This document shows positions 1-5,076 of a DNA stretch of 5,076 bases, piece by piece; positions within the stretch are counted from its first letter, which is position 1; every line of letters starts with the position of its first letter. The notes below the pieces were generated by a model. It was not told the origin of the DNA. It worked only from the letters and a program-made list of their open reading frames with translations, and ran no database searches. Both the position numbers and the translations under genes were made by a program. The stretch comes from Coleofasciculus sp. S288 (GTDB lineage Bacteria; Cyanobacteriota; Cyanobacteriia; Cyanobacteriales; Coleofasciculaceae). The stretch is taken from positions 1-5,076 of the forward strand of contig JAIUYC010000419.1 of assembly GCA_020216575.1 (NCBI GenBank), in the 5' to 3' direction.

Positions 1-856
1 GAAGCTTCATTACTATAAAAGTTCGCGGGGCAACTTTGGAGATGACCTTAACGTATGGCTGTGGTCTAAACTGATTCCCGAACTCGTTGAGGTCGCACCA
101 TCTGATGTTAAAGTCCAGAGTAGCGATACCCTTTTTGTAGGGATTGGCACGCTGCTAAACCACCATGTTCCCCGGGAACCCTTTAAGGTTGTTTTTGGTG
201 CTGGCGTCGGATATGGAGACTTACCAATTATTGATGAACGATGGAAATTCTATTGTGTTCGAGGACCTTTGAGTGCGCGTGCCTTAGGTTTACCACCAAG
301 CGTAGCAATTACTGACGCCGCTGCACTGCTGAGAACAGTCAATCTACCAAGCCGACCAAAGCTTTATTCTGCTTCCTTTATGCCCCATCACACGGCCAAT
401 CAGAGTGCAAATTGGAAAGTAGTGTGTCAATTAGCTGGACTCCATTACATCGACCCTACCCAAAGCGTTGAGGACGTACTCTTCGAGATCCAAAGTTCAA
501 GAGTTATTCTTGCTGAGGCTATGCATGGAGCAATTGTGGCAGATGCTCTGCGAGTTCCTTGGATTCCCGTACAGGTCACTAAAACAGTTAATGAGTTTAA
601 GTGGCATGATTGGTGTCAATCGCTCAATCTAGAATACAAGCCTGTTGTAATTTTTCCCAGGATCGGTATTCCTGGCACGGGTTGGTCTTCATTTATCAAA
701 CGAATGGCTTTAATTCCCTTTATTGGTCCACGCTTGGGATGGGTCGCCAAATATGTCCAGCCAATCTTAAGTTCCGATTGCGTTATTGAAGAAGCTACAG
801 CACGACTTCAAGAGCAACTAGAGAAGCTAGAAGCAGGTAAGTTATCATGCATTTAG
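1..856 (+). CDS. Polysaccharide pyruvyl transferase family protein (ExoV-like), 5'-partial
   Basis: Predicted to transfer pyruvate from phosphoenolpyruvate onto a sugar of a growing exopolysaccharide repeat unit as a ketal, in the cytoplasm. The reading frame is open from base 2 and gives 284 visible residues. Family signatures in order: an N-terminal YYK...GNFGDDLN block (residues 4-17 of the visible part), FGAGVGYG (65-72), CVRGPLSARALGL (85-97), TDAAALL (104-110), MPHH (127-130) and AEAMHGAIVADAL (171-183), the hallmark MHG region of this family, followed by an EFKWHDW block (198-204). Homologues usually begin a few residues before the YYK block. Base 1 is G and could be the last base of an ATG, so the gene is probably complete but for two bases. 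The 3' end overlaps the next gene by 10 bases, which suggests one operon. The first internal start candidate, TTG at 269, would lose the conserved N-terminal half and is not the real start. The family is secure; the acceptor sugar is unknown. Confidence 0.9.
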   Translation, partial: KLHYYKSSRGNFGDDLNVWLWSKLIPELVEVAPSDVKVQSSDTLFVGIGTLLNHHVPREPFKVVFGAGVGYGDLPIIDERWKFYCVRGPLSARALGLPPSVAITDAAALLRTVNLPSRPKLYSASFMPHHTANQSANWKVVCQLAGLHYIDPTQSVEDVLFEIQSSRVILAEAMHGAIVADALRVPWIPVQVTKTVNEFKWHDWCQSLNLEYKPVVIFPRIGIPGTGWSSFIKRMALIPFIGPRLGWVAKYVQPILSSDCVIEEATARLQEQLEKLEAGKLSCI

Positions 857-2085
857 CATTCTTAAATCAGCCACTTCTCAATGAAGCTGTTCAGTTAATG
901 ACTCGTCACTACTCGTCAGTGCCTGCCCCTCCAACTAAGTTTGGTTTATTCCGAACACCGCAGGCAGCTAAACAAGTAGGGATTATCGCTCCCCACTATG
1001 GTTTAGAGCGGGTTTCCTATATGTTGCCCGTTAAAGATTATCAGTTCGTTAGGCTCAAGCAGCTTCCCCTACACCGATTCGAGAGATCGGGTACCTTTTG
1101 GCACTATACGCCGATCGTGCTCGATCGCTCAGTGCCCTTGATCCATACGTTCAATATGCTCCCGTTCAATGGAGAGCGCTTCATCGTTTCCTTTGAAGCG
1201 GAACTTCCCCGATACCTCGAACAGCGGCGAGAGTGGCAGTATAGAATTGGGTATGGAATTATGTCTTCCAAACGATGTGCGGCCCTTCTGGCATTGAGCG
1301 AGGTGGCGTGTCGCTTAGCCAAGCAGCAGATGCATGAGGCAGGTTTTCCTGAGATAGCTGCCAAAATTAGTGTCTTTCGCGGTGCTGTTCCACTCGGGGA
1401 ACCCTCAGCGCATCCCATACCCAAACCAGCAACACAGTCTTTAAAATTGCTCTTTGTTGGCGCTGATGGATTTCGCAAGGGCTTAGTTCCTCTAGTGGAA
1501 GCTATAGAGGAATTACGTCGTGGTGGAGTGAATATCGAACTCACTGTCATCTCCTCGGTTACGCAATCGAGTTATGTTTTTGGGACAGTGACACCATCCG
1601 CAGAAGCTTTGCGCCAGAAGCTTAGCGAACTCCCCTGGATCGACTATTATCCAGCAATGTCCAATGCCCAAGTCCGCCAACACATGCGTAACCATGAGCT
1701 TTTTGTGTTACCAAGCCTCGATGAATCCTTGGGATGGTCTGCGATCGAAGCAGGGATGGAAGGACTAGCCTCGATTGTCACAAATGCGTTTGCGCTCCCA
1801 GAGTTAGTGGAAGACGGCAAAACTGGACGACTCATACCTATTGACCTTAACGAGCAGCAGCGCTGGCGGGGATTATTCTTAAAGGGTTCCTGCAAAGATG
1901 AAGCGATACTCGAAGCCAACCAAGCTATTAAGCAGGGGCTAATCGATGCTCTCCAGCAGGTAGCTAGCAACCGTAGCCTGATGGAGAAATGGGGACAGGC
2001 TGCTCGCGAGAAAATGTACCGTATGTACCATCCCGTGAAAGCCGCTGAAGCCTTGCAACAAATTTACGATTCTGCATTGCATTGA
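847..2085 (+). CDS. Glycosyltransferase, GT4-like (GT-B fold)
   Basis: Predicted retaining glycosyltransferase that moves a sugar from a nucleotide-sugar donor to a polysaccharide precursor at the cytoplasmic face of the membrane. The protein has 412 residues, a normal length for GT4. The C-terminal donor-binding half carries LLFVGADGFRKG (201-212), the usual phosphate-binding loop, then LPSLDESLGWSAIEAG (288-303), which contains the E-x7-E pair E293/E301, and TNAFALPELVEDGKTGRLI (312-330). The N-terminal acceptor half is more divergent, with HTFNMLPF (100-107) and FEAELPRY (116-123). No membrane helix is evident. The ATG at 847 is preceded by AGGT (835-838) eight bases upstream and lies inside the end of the pyruvyl transferase gene, in a different frame, so translational coupling is likely. 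Two near-HIP1 octamers lie within it (1121, 1741). Base composition is moderate: 34 of 60 bases are G or C in 1081-1140. The donor and linkage cannot be told from sequence. Confidence 0.88.
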   Translation: MHLAFLNQPLLNEAVQLMTRHYSSVPAPPTKFGLFRTPQAAKQVGIIAPHYGLERVSYMLPVKDYQFVRLKQLPLHRFERSGTFWHYTPIVLDRSVPLIHTFNMLPFNGERFIVSFEAELPRYLEQRREWQYRIGYGIMSSKRCAALLALSEVACRLAKQQMHEAGFPEIAAKISVFRGAVPLGEPSAHPIPKPATQSLKLLFVGADGFRKGLVPLVEAIEELRRGGVNIELTVISSVTQSSYVFGTVTPSAEALRQKLSELPWIDYYPAMSNAQVRQHMRNHELFVLPSLDESLGWSAIEAGMEGLASIVTNAFALPELVEDGKTGRLIPIDLNEQQRWRGLFLKGSCKDEAILEANQAIKQGLIDALQQVASNRSLMEKWGQAAREKMYRMYHPVKAAEALQQIYDSALH

Positions 2086-2241
2086 GGAACGACTAACTTC
2101 TGTTCACCCAATGGGACGGGACTTTCATATCAATCTCCAATCTCCAGCTTACAATAAATGAATTTTCCTATTACTTTGAAGGTAAGCCATGAGTAATGTT
2201 CTATAGAGTTTTATAGACAGATATAGCTGAGCAAAAAAACA

Positions 2242-2255
2242 TTAATTCTGTTCAT
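2242..2255 (+). repeat. 14-base direct repeat, copy 1 (TTAATTCTGTTCAT)
   Basis: An exact copy of the 14-mer also found at 4285-4298. The two copies lie in the gaps on either side of the hydrolase-like gene, in the same orientation. A shorter version, TTCTGTTCA, occurs at 2098-2106 just after the GT4 stop codon. The identity is seen directly; any role as a junction or a shared regulatory site is inference, and chance is possible in AT-rich DNA. Confidence 0.45.
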
Positions 2256-2352
2256 AACTCTATTAAAATGCTTTTAGTCTACTCTTCAATGCAAGTAGCT
2301 GGAGTATTGCAAGAAACATCTAGTATTTTCATTGGATATCGAAACTAAAAAT

Positions 2353-2366
2353 CCTTATTTATAAGG
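2353..2366. promoter_or_regulatory. Short dyad, possible operator
   Basis: CCTTAT-TT-ATAAGG is a perfect 6+6 inverted repeat around a 2-base centre. It ends 18 bases before the TTGACA hexamer and about 90 bases before the hydrolase-like start codon. The position would suit an activator or repressor site. A two-base centre is too tight for a stable RNA hairpin, so a protein-binding dyad is the more natural reading. I do not recognise the regulator, and a chance palindrome cannot be excluded. Confidence 0.25.
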
Positions 2367-2384
2367 GGGTCAGCACTTTCTGTG

Positions 2385-2419
2385 TTGACAAACCATTGGA
2401 AAACACTCGCGCTTTAATA
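2385..2419 (+). promoter_or_regulatory. Possible sigma-70-type promoter for the hydrolase-like gene
   Basis: TTGACA at 2385-2390 is a perfect -35 consensus. The nearest -10-like words are TTTAAT (2413-2418) and TTAATA (2414-2419), leaving a 22-23 base spacer, much longer than the usual 16-18. If used, transcription would begin near 2425, about 28 bases before the start codon. The spacing is the main weakness: it could be a regulated promoter helped by an activator, or a coincidental hexamer. Confidence 0.25.
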
Positions 2420-2452
2420 AGTAAGTGCAATCTTCTTTCAATTTAGTTAGTA

Positions 2453-4171
2453 ATGGAACTTATAATATTCAAATTCAAGAGAAAGAAAATAGTAAAACTA
2501 TTTGCTTTAATTGCATGTTTTATACTAGCTTTCACCGGAATGCTAATCTATGCAAACTTCAAAAACAACCTTCAGCTATTCAATTCATTCCCATTAAAAT
2601 ATGCAAATCTAGTTAATCAATCTAGTAATTCATATTTAGGCACTAACCTTAACCATATTAATGATTCGTCAACCGAAATGCCTTTTTTAGATGCCTTTAA
2701 AACGTCTCGACAATGGATTACTCAGTGCAAATCAGAAGAACTAGGGTGTAGTGGTTCTTGGAGTACTAATGAATTGGACAAACTAGACTTAGACGAACAA
2801 GGTTGGGTTAAATCCTTACCTGCTCCAGAAGAGCCTCCCGAATATACTCGCGTCGGTACCTTGTTGTTTAGAGATATCGGTCGTTACCCTGGAGGAAGAT
2901 ATGTAGTTCTCTATGATGGAGAGGGTAATATAGAGTACAAGTTTGATGCGACCAAAGATACAGCAGCTTCAAAACCAGGACGAGATATTATTAACGTAAC
3001 TCCATCAAACGCTGGCATTTACCTGATAATTACATCTACCGACCCCAACAAAACAGGCAACTATCTTCGCAATATCCGTGTTATTCAAGCTGAGTACGAA
3101 GAAACCTACCAAACTCAAATCTTTAATCCGAAATTTATAAAAAAGATTAACCCATTTAAAACCATTCGCTTTATGAACTGGATTAAAACTAATGATTCCA
3201 ATCAAAGTGAATGGAAAAATCGCCCAAAACTCGATAATGCTTCATACGGACGTGAAAACGGTGTCCCTTTAGAAATCATGGTTGAACTTGCCAATCGACT
3301 AAAAAGCGATCCGTGGTTTAATATCCCCCACATGGCAACTGATGAATATATCACTAACTTTGCTCAGCTAGTTAAAGAGAGCTTAAATCCAGAACTAAAG
3401 GTATATGTAGAATTTTCTAATGAAGTTTGGAATTCGCAGTTTAAACAACAACGCTATGCTTTACAACAAGGACAATCCAGGTGGGGAAAGGATAAAAAAG
3501 ACGCCCATATGCAATGGTATGGCATGCAGACGGCTCAAATGTGTGATATCTGGAAAAGTACTTTTGGGAATCAAAAAAATCGCGTGGTATGCGTGATGGG
3601 AACTCAAACAGCTTGGAAAGGTTTGGAAGAGTCTGCTTTAGAATGCTCGTACTGGGTGGCAGAAGGTAACAAACCTTGTTATCAGCATGGCATAGATGTT
3701 TATGCCATAGCTGGGTACTTCGGTAGACATTTAGGAGATGCTGAGAATTCTAGTCAAGTAGAGTCCTGGCTGAGCAACTCAGATGGTGGGTTCGGTAAAG
3801 CCTTCAAAGAATTGAGTGACAGTTTGAGTCAGGAATATGAAAATTTTATCTATCATGCTAATGTTGCTAAGCAAAAAGGACTTAAATTAGTAGCTTATGA
3901 AGGGGGGCAACATATTGTTGGTCGTCAGGGAGTAGAGAATAACGATAAACTAACAAACTTCTTTATAGAACTGAATAGGCGCCCCGAAATGTATGAGTTA
4001 TATACACAACTACTAAATCAATGGAAAAGAGCTTGCGGAACTCTATTTATACACTACTGCGATATTCGTAAACCTAGTAAATGGGGGAGCTTTGGGGCTT
4101 TGGAATATTTAGATCAAGATAGTTCGCCAAAATATGATGCTCTCATTGACTTTCTCGCTCAAAATTCATGA
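2453..4171 (+). CDS. Membrane-anchored glycoside hydrolase-like protein (clan GH-A-like TIM barrel)
   Basis: A 572-residue protein probably acting outside the cytoplasmic membrane on a polysaccharide. A basic N-terminus (KFKRKK, 7-12) precedes one hydrophobic helix (16-34) with no obvious signal-peptidase site, so it is likely an N-in/C-out anchor. Residues 60-90 look like the first barrel strand and helix (YLGTNLNHIND, FKTSRQWI). About 130-215 is beta-rich and looks inserted. From about 236 (FKTIRFMNW) the barrel seems to resume, with VYVEFSNEVWN (317-327), whose Asn-Glu pair (N323/E324) fits the acid/base at the end of strand 4, and LVAYEGGQH (479-487), whose E483 fits the strand-7 nucleophile. 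Paired Cys residues (92/99, 398/409, 528/536) would suit disulfides outside the cytoplasm. Similar proteins are, as I recall, often annotated 'cellulose-binding protein' without biochemistry. ATG 2453 is the first start after an in-frame stop at 2444; no clear Shine-Dalgarno is present. The DNA is AT-rich (16 of 60 G+C in 3121-3180). Substrate and activity are unproven. Confidence 0.75.
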   Translation: MELIIFKFKRKKIVKLFALIACFILAFTGMLIYANFKNNLQLFNSFPLKYANLVNQSSNSYLGTNLNHINDSSTEMPFLDAFKTSRQWITQCKSEELGCSGSWSTNELDKLDLDEQGWVKSLPAPEEPPEYTRVGTLLFRDIGRYPGGRYVVLYDGEGNIEYKFDATKDTAASKPGRDIINVTPSNAGIYLIITSTDPNKTGNYLRNIRVIQAEYEETYQTQIFNPKFIKKINPFKTIRFMNWIKTNDSNQSEWKNRPKLDNASYGRENGVPLEIMVELANRLKSDPWFNIPHMATDEYITNFAQLVKESLNPELKVYVEFSNEVWNSQFKQQRYALQQGQSRWGKDKKDAHMQWYGMQTAQMCDIWKSTFGNQKNRVVCVMGTQTAWKGLEESALECSYWVAEGNKPCYQHGIDVYAIAGYFGRHLGDAENSSQVESWLSNSDGGFGKAFKELSDSLSQEYENFIYHANVAKQKGLKLVAYEGGQHIVGRQGVENNDKLTNFFIELNRRPEMYELYTQLLNQWKRACGTLFIHYCDIRKPSKWGSFGALEYLDQDSSPKYDALIDFLAQNS

Positions 4172-4211
4172 ATTGGAAAACATTAGATAGCCATCAAAGC
4201 CTAGCCTAATT

Positions 4212-4282
4212 GTAGGGTGGGCATTGCCCACTGAAACTCTGTAGTTCAAGTCCCGATAAAATCAGGGCAATGACCACTCTAC
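4212..4282. repeat. 71-base inverted-repeat element, MITE-like or REP-like
   Basis: The left arm 4212-4229 (GTAGGGTGGGCATTGCCC) pairs with the reverse complement of the right arm 4265-4282 (GGGCAATGACCACTCTAC) at 16 of 18 positions. The left arm also contains its own palindrome, GTGGGC-ATT-GCCCAC (4217-4231). Between the arms are a weaker stem, ACTGAAACT/AGTTCAAGT (7 of 9 paired, 4230-4252), and CCCGAT...ATCAGGG. The layout of nested stems with terminal inverted arms fits a small non-autonomous element or dispersed palindromic repeat of the type common in cyanobacteria. The two arm mismatches suggest that it is old. It has no coding capacity, and no target-site duplication is evident at its immediate ends. 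Confidence 0.65.
4217..4231 (+). terminator. GC-rich hairpin that may end the hydrolase-like transcript
   Basis: GTGGGC-ATT-GCCCAC gives a 6-bp, GC-rich stem with a 3-base loop, starting 46 bases after the hydrolase-like stop codon. No U-run follows, so it is not a classical intrinsic terminator. It could stabilise the 3' end or attenuate transcription into the GT2 gene. It is also part of the inverted-repeat element, which may be its only reason for being there. Confidence 0.3.
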
Positions 4283-4284
4283 CT

Positions 4285-4298
4285 TTAATTCTGTTCAT
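4285..4298 (+). repeat. 14-base direct repeat, copy 2 (TTAATTCTGTTCAT)
   Basis: Exact match to 2242-2255 in the same orientation, two bases after the right arm of the inverted-repeat element. With copy 1 it brackets the AT-rich hydrolase-like gene, 2,043 bases apart. The bases beyond the 14-mer differ on both sides apart from short chance matches. Confidence 0.45.
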
Positions 4299-4339
4299 CC
4301 TAGTTATCGCCTCAATATGAATCAATTGTCGAATTCAGC

Positions 4340-4346
4340 AGGAAAG
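4340..4346 (+). promoter_or_regulatory. Ribosome binding site that fixes the TTG start of the GT2 gene
   Basis: AGGAAAG lies directly upstream of TTG 4349, with AGGA ending five bases before the codon. No ATG or GTG is in this frame between the in-frame stop at 4301 and the conserved N-terminal strand, so this site decides the start. Confidence 0.65.
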
Positions 4347-4348
4347 CC

Positions 4349-5076
4349 TTGAAACAAGTTGGATTGGTTATCATCGGACGCAATGAAGGTCAACAACTGC
4401 GCCAGTGCCTACTTTCTGTTATCGGGAAAGTTGCACGCATTGTCTACGTTGATTCAGGCTCAACAGACGGCAGTGTTGAGATGGCTCAGTCTCTCGGTGT
4501 AGATGTGGTTAAACTTGACCCGTCTACACCTTTTACAGCAGCTCGCGCCAGAAATGAAGGGTTTGCTCATCTACTGCAAGCCAATGCAAAAATTGAATTT
4601 GTGCAATTTGTAGATGGTGACTGTGAAGTAGTTGAAGGATGGTTTGAGCGTGCTCAACGTGAACTTGAGACTCAACCCAATATTGCTGTAGTCTGTGGTC
4701 GCAGGCGCGAACGTTTCCCTGAATTATCTATCTACAACCAATTGTGCGATATAGAGTGGGATACACCTGTTGGTGAGGCGAAAGCGTGCGGCGGTGATTC
4801 TATGATGCGCGTAGAAGCCTTTCAACAAGTCGGGGGTTTCAATCCTACCCTAATTGCTGGCGAAGAACCAGAACTATGTGTGCGACTGCGTCAGAAGGGG
4901 TGGAAAATTCTCCGCCTCGACGCGGAGATGACTCTGCATGACGCACAAATGACACATTTTAGCCAATGGTGGAAAAGAACACTCCGAGCAGGCCATGCCT
5001 ATGCGGAAGGAGCCTGGTTACATGGTCGCAGCTCCGAGCGTCATTGGGTTAAGGAAAGCCGAAGCATTTGGTTCTG
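4349..5076 (+). CDS. Glycosyltransferase family 2 (GT-A fold), 3'-partial
   Basis: Predicted inverting glycosyltransferase using a nucleotide-sugar donor and a divalent metal, at the cytoplasmic face of the membrane. 242 complete codons are visible and the frame is still open at the window end. The N-terminus MKQVGLVIIGRNEG is the typical first strand and GRNE motif. It is followed by VYVDSGSTDGS (32-42; D35 contacts the nucleotide in this family), FVDGDCEV (87-94; D89-G-D91 is the DXD-type metal site), CGGDSMMR (147-154) and GEEPELCVRLR (171-181), which holds the likely catalytic acidic residues of the ED-like motif. A basic, aromatic stretch (HFSQWWKRTLRAGHAYAEG) follows; in related proteins membrane helices often come after it, but here they would lie beyond the window. 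The start is TTG with AGGAAAG just upstream. The inverted-repeat element 67 bases upstream separates it from the hydrolase-like gene. Its G+C content resembles that of the first two genes. The sugar specificity is unknown. Confidence 0.88.
   Translation, partial: MKQVGLVIIGRNEGQQLRQCLLSVIGKVARIVYVDSGSTDGSVEMAQSLGVDVVKLDPSTPFTAARARNEGFAHLLQANAKIEFVQFVDGDCEVVEGWFERAQRELETQPNIAVVCGRRRERFPELSIYNQLCDIEWDTPVGEAKACGGDSMMRVEAFQQVGGFNPTLIAGEEPELCVRLRQKGWKILRLDAEMTLHDAQMTHFSQWWKRTLRAGHAYAEGAWLHGRSSERHWVKESRSIWF

Larger units (their letters stand above)
2086..2452 (+). other. AT-rich intergenic region upstream of the hydrolase-like gene
   Basis: This 367-base gap separates the pyruvyl transferase / GT4 pair from the hydrolase-like gene. 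No open frame with coding character is visible in it, and no T-rich hairpin terminator follows the GT4 gene. It holds a 7-base tandem duplication (CAATCTC twice, 2131-2144), three close TATAG words (about 2200-2230), one copy of the 14-base direct repeat (2242-2255), a dyad at 2353-2366 and a TTGACA hexamer at 2385. Its length suggests that the downstream gene has its own promoter. Confidence 0.6.
4172..4348 (+). other. Intergenic region between the hydrolase-like gene and the GT2 gene
   Basis: This 177-base gap contains the inverted-repeat element (4212-4282), the second 14-base direct repeat (4285-4298) and the ribosome-binding site of the GT2 gene. A short ATG frame at 4317 ends at a TGA at 4350-4352 and is not a credible gene. 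No clear promoter hexamers were found. Confidence 0.55.

Noticed and set aside
1601..1623. CAGAAGCTT repeated at 1601 and 1615 inside the GT4 gene
   Set aside because: A 9-base coincidence within coding sequence for an alpha-helical Ala/Leu/Lys stretch; no sign of a repeat unit.
1104..1970. Three minus-strand frames (1104-1550, 1513-1695, 1647-1970) opposite the GT4 gene
   Set aside because: They lie wholly antisense to a well-supported GT4 gene and give low-complexity, motif-free proteins.
2131..2145. CAATCTC tandem duplication after the GT4 gene
   Set aside because: Only two short units, so it is not a CRISPR or a meaningful tandem array.
2507..2518. Lipobox-like LIAC (residues 19-22) in the hydrolase-like protein
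   Set aside because: It matches the short consensus but falls in the middle of the hydrophobic helix, with about 12 more apolar residues after the Cys. A signal anchor fits better than a lipoprotein.
2425..2616. A 63-residue + strand frame at the start of the hydrolase-like gene
   Set aside because: It overlaps the signal-anchor coding region in another frame, has no recognisable motif and lacks a convincing ribosome-binding site. It is a shadow of the real gene.
3005..3205. Minus-strand 66-residue frame opposite the hydrolase-like gene
   Set aside because: Antisense to a continuous, motif-bearing coding region, with no independent support.
4240..4264. tRNA T-loop-like word TTCAAGTCCC in the downstream gap
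   Set aside because: The bases flanking TTCAAGT do not form a 5-bp T stem, and no acceptor, D or anticodon arm can be built around it. It sits inside the inverted-repeat element.

Overview
The window is about 5 kb of a bacterial exopolysaccharide / cell-surface glycan locus, most likely from a cyanobacterium. Evidence for the host: near-HIP1 octamers inside the glycosyltransferase gene (TCGATCGC at 1121 and GCGATCGA at 1741, each 7/8 to GCGATCGC), an intergenic palindrome of the GTAGGGTGGGCATTGCCCAC kind that I associate with dispersed repeats in filamentous cyanobacteria, weak ribosome-binding sites at one of three visible starts, and the protein families themselves. Each hint is modest. Cyanobacterium is an inference; genus is not determinable by eye.

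Layout, all on the + strand: (1) 1-856, a polysaccharide pyruvyl transferase, almost complete and probably missing only its start codon at the window edge. (2) 847-2085, a GT4-like (GT-B fold) glycosyltransferase overlapping the first gene by 10 bases, hence probably translationally coupled. (3) 2086-2452, a 367-base AT-rich gap with a short palindrome and a promoter-like hexamer. (4) 2453-4171, a 572-residue membrane-anchored protein that looks like a split TIM-barrel glycoside hydrolase with an inserted beta-rich domain; its DNA is clearly more AT-rich than its neighbours. (5) 4172-4348, a gap holding a 71-base inverted-repeat element. (6) 4349-5076+, a GT2 (GT-A fold) glycosyltransferase that starts with TTG after a good AGGA and runs off the window.

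Together the genes suggest assembly of a pyruvylated extracellular polysaccharide: the GT4 and GT2 enzymes would add sugars to a lipid-linked repeat unit, the pyruvyl transferase would add acidic ketal pyruvate groups, and the anchored hydrolase-like protein would act outside the cytoplasmic membrane on the polymer, trimming, releasing or binding it. The sugar, linkage and polymer are not visible in the sequence.

The most unusual parts are the hydrolase-like gene (no confident family assignment, a candidate Glu pair, a different base composition, and a 14-base direct repeat on either side) and the inverted-repeat element after it. I see no CRISPR array, tRNA, rRNA, transposase or complete mobile element.
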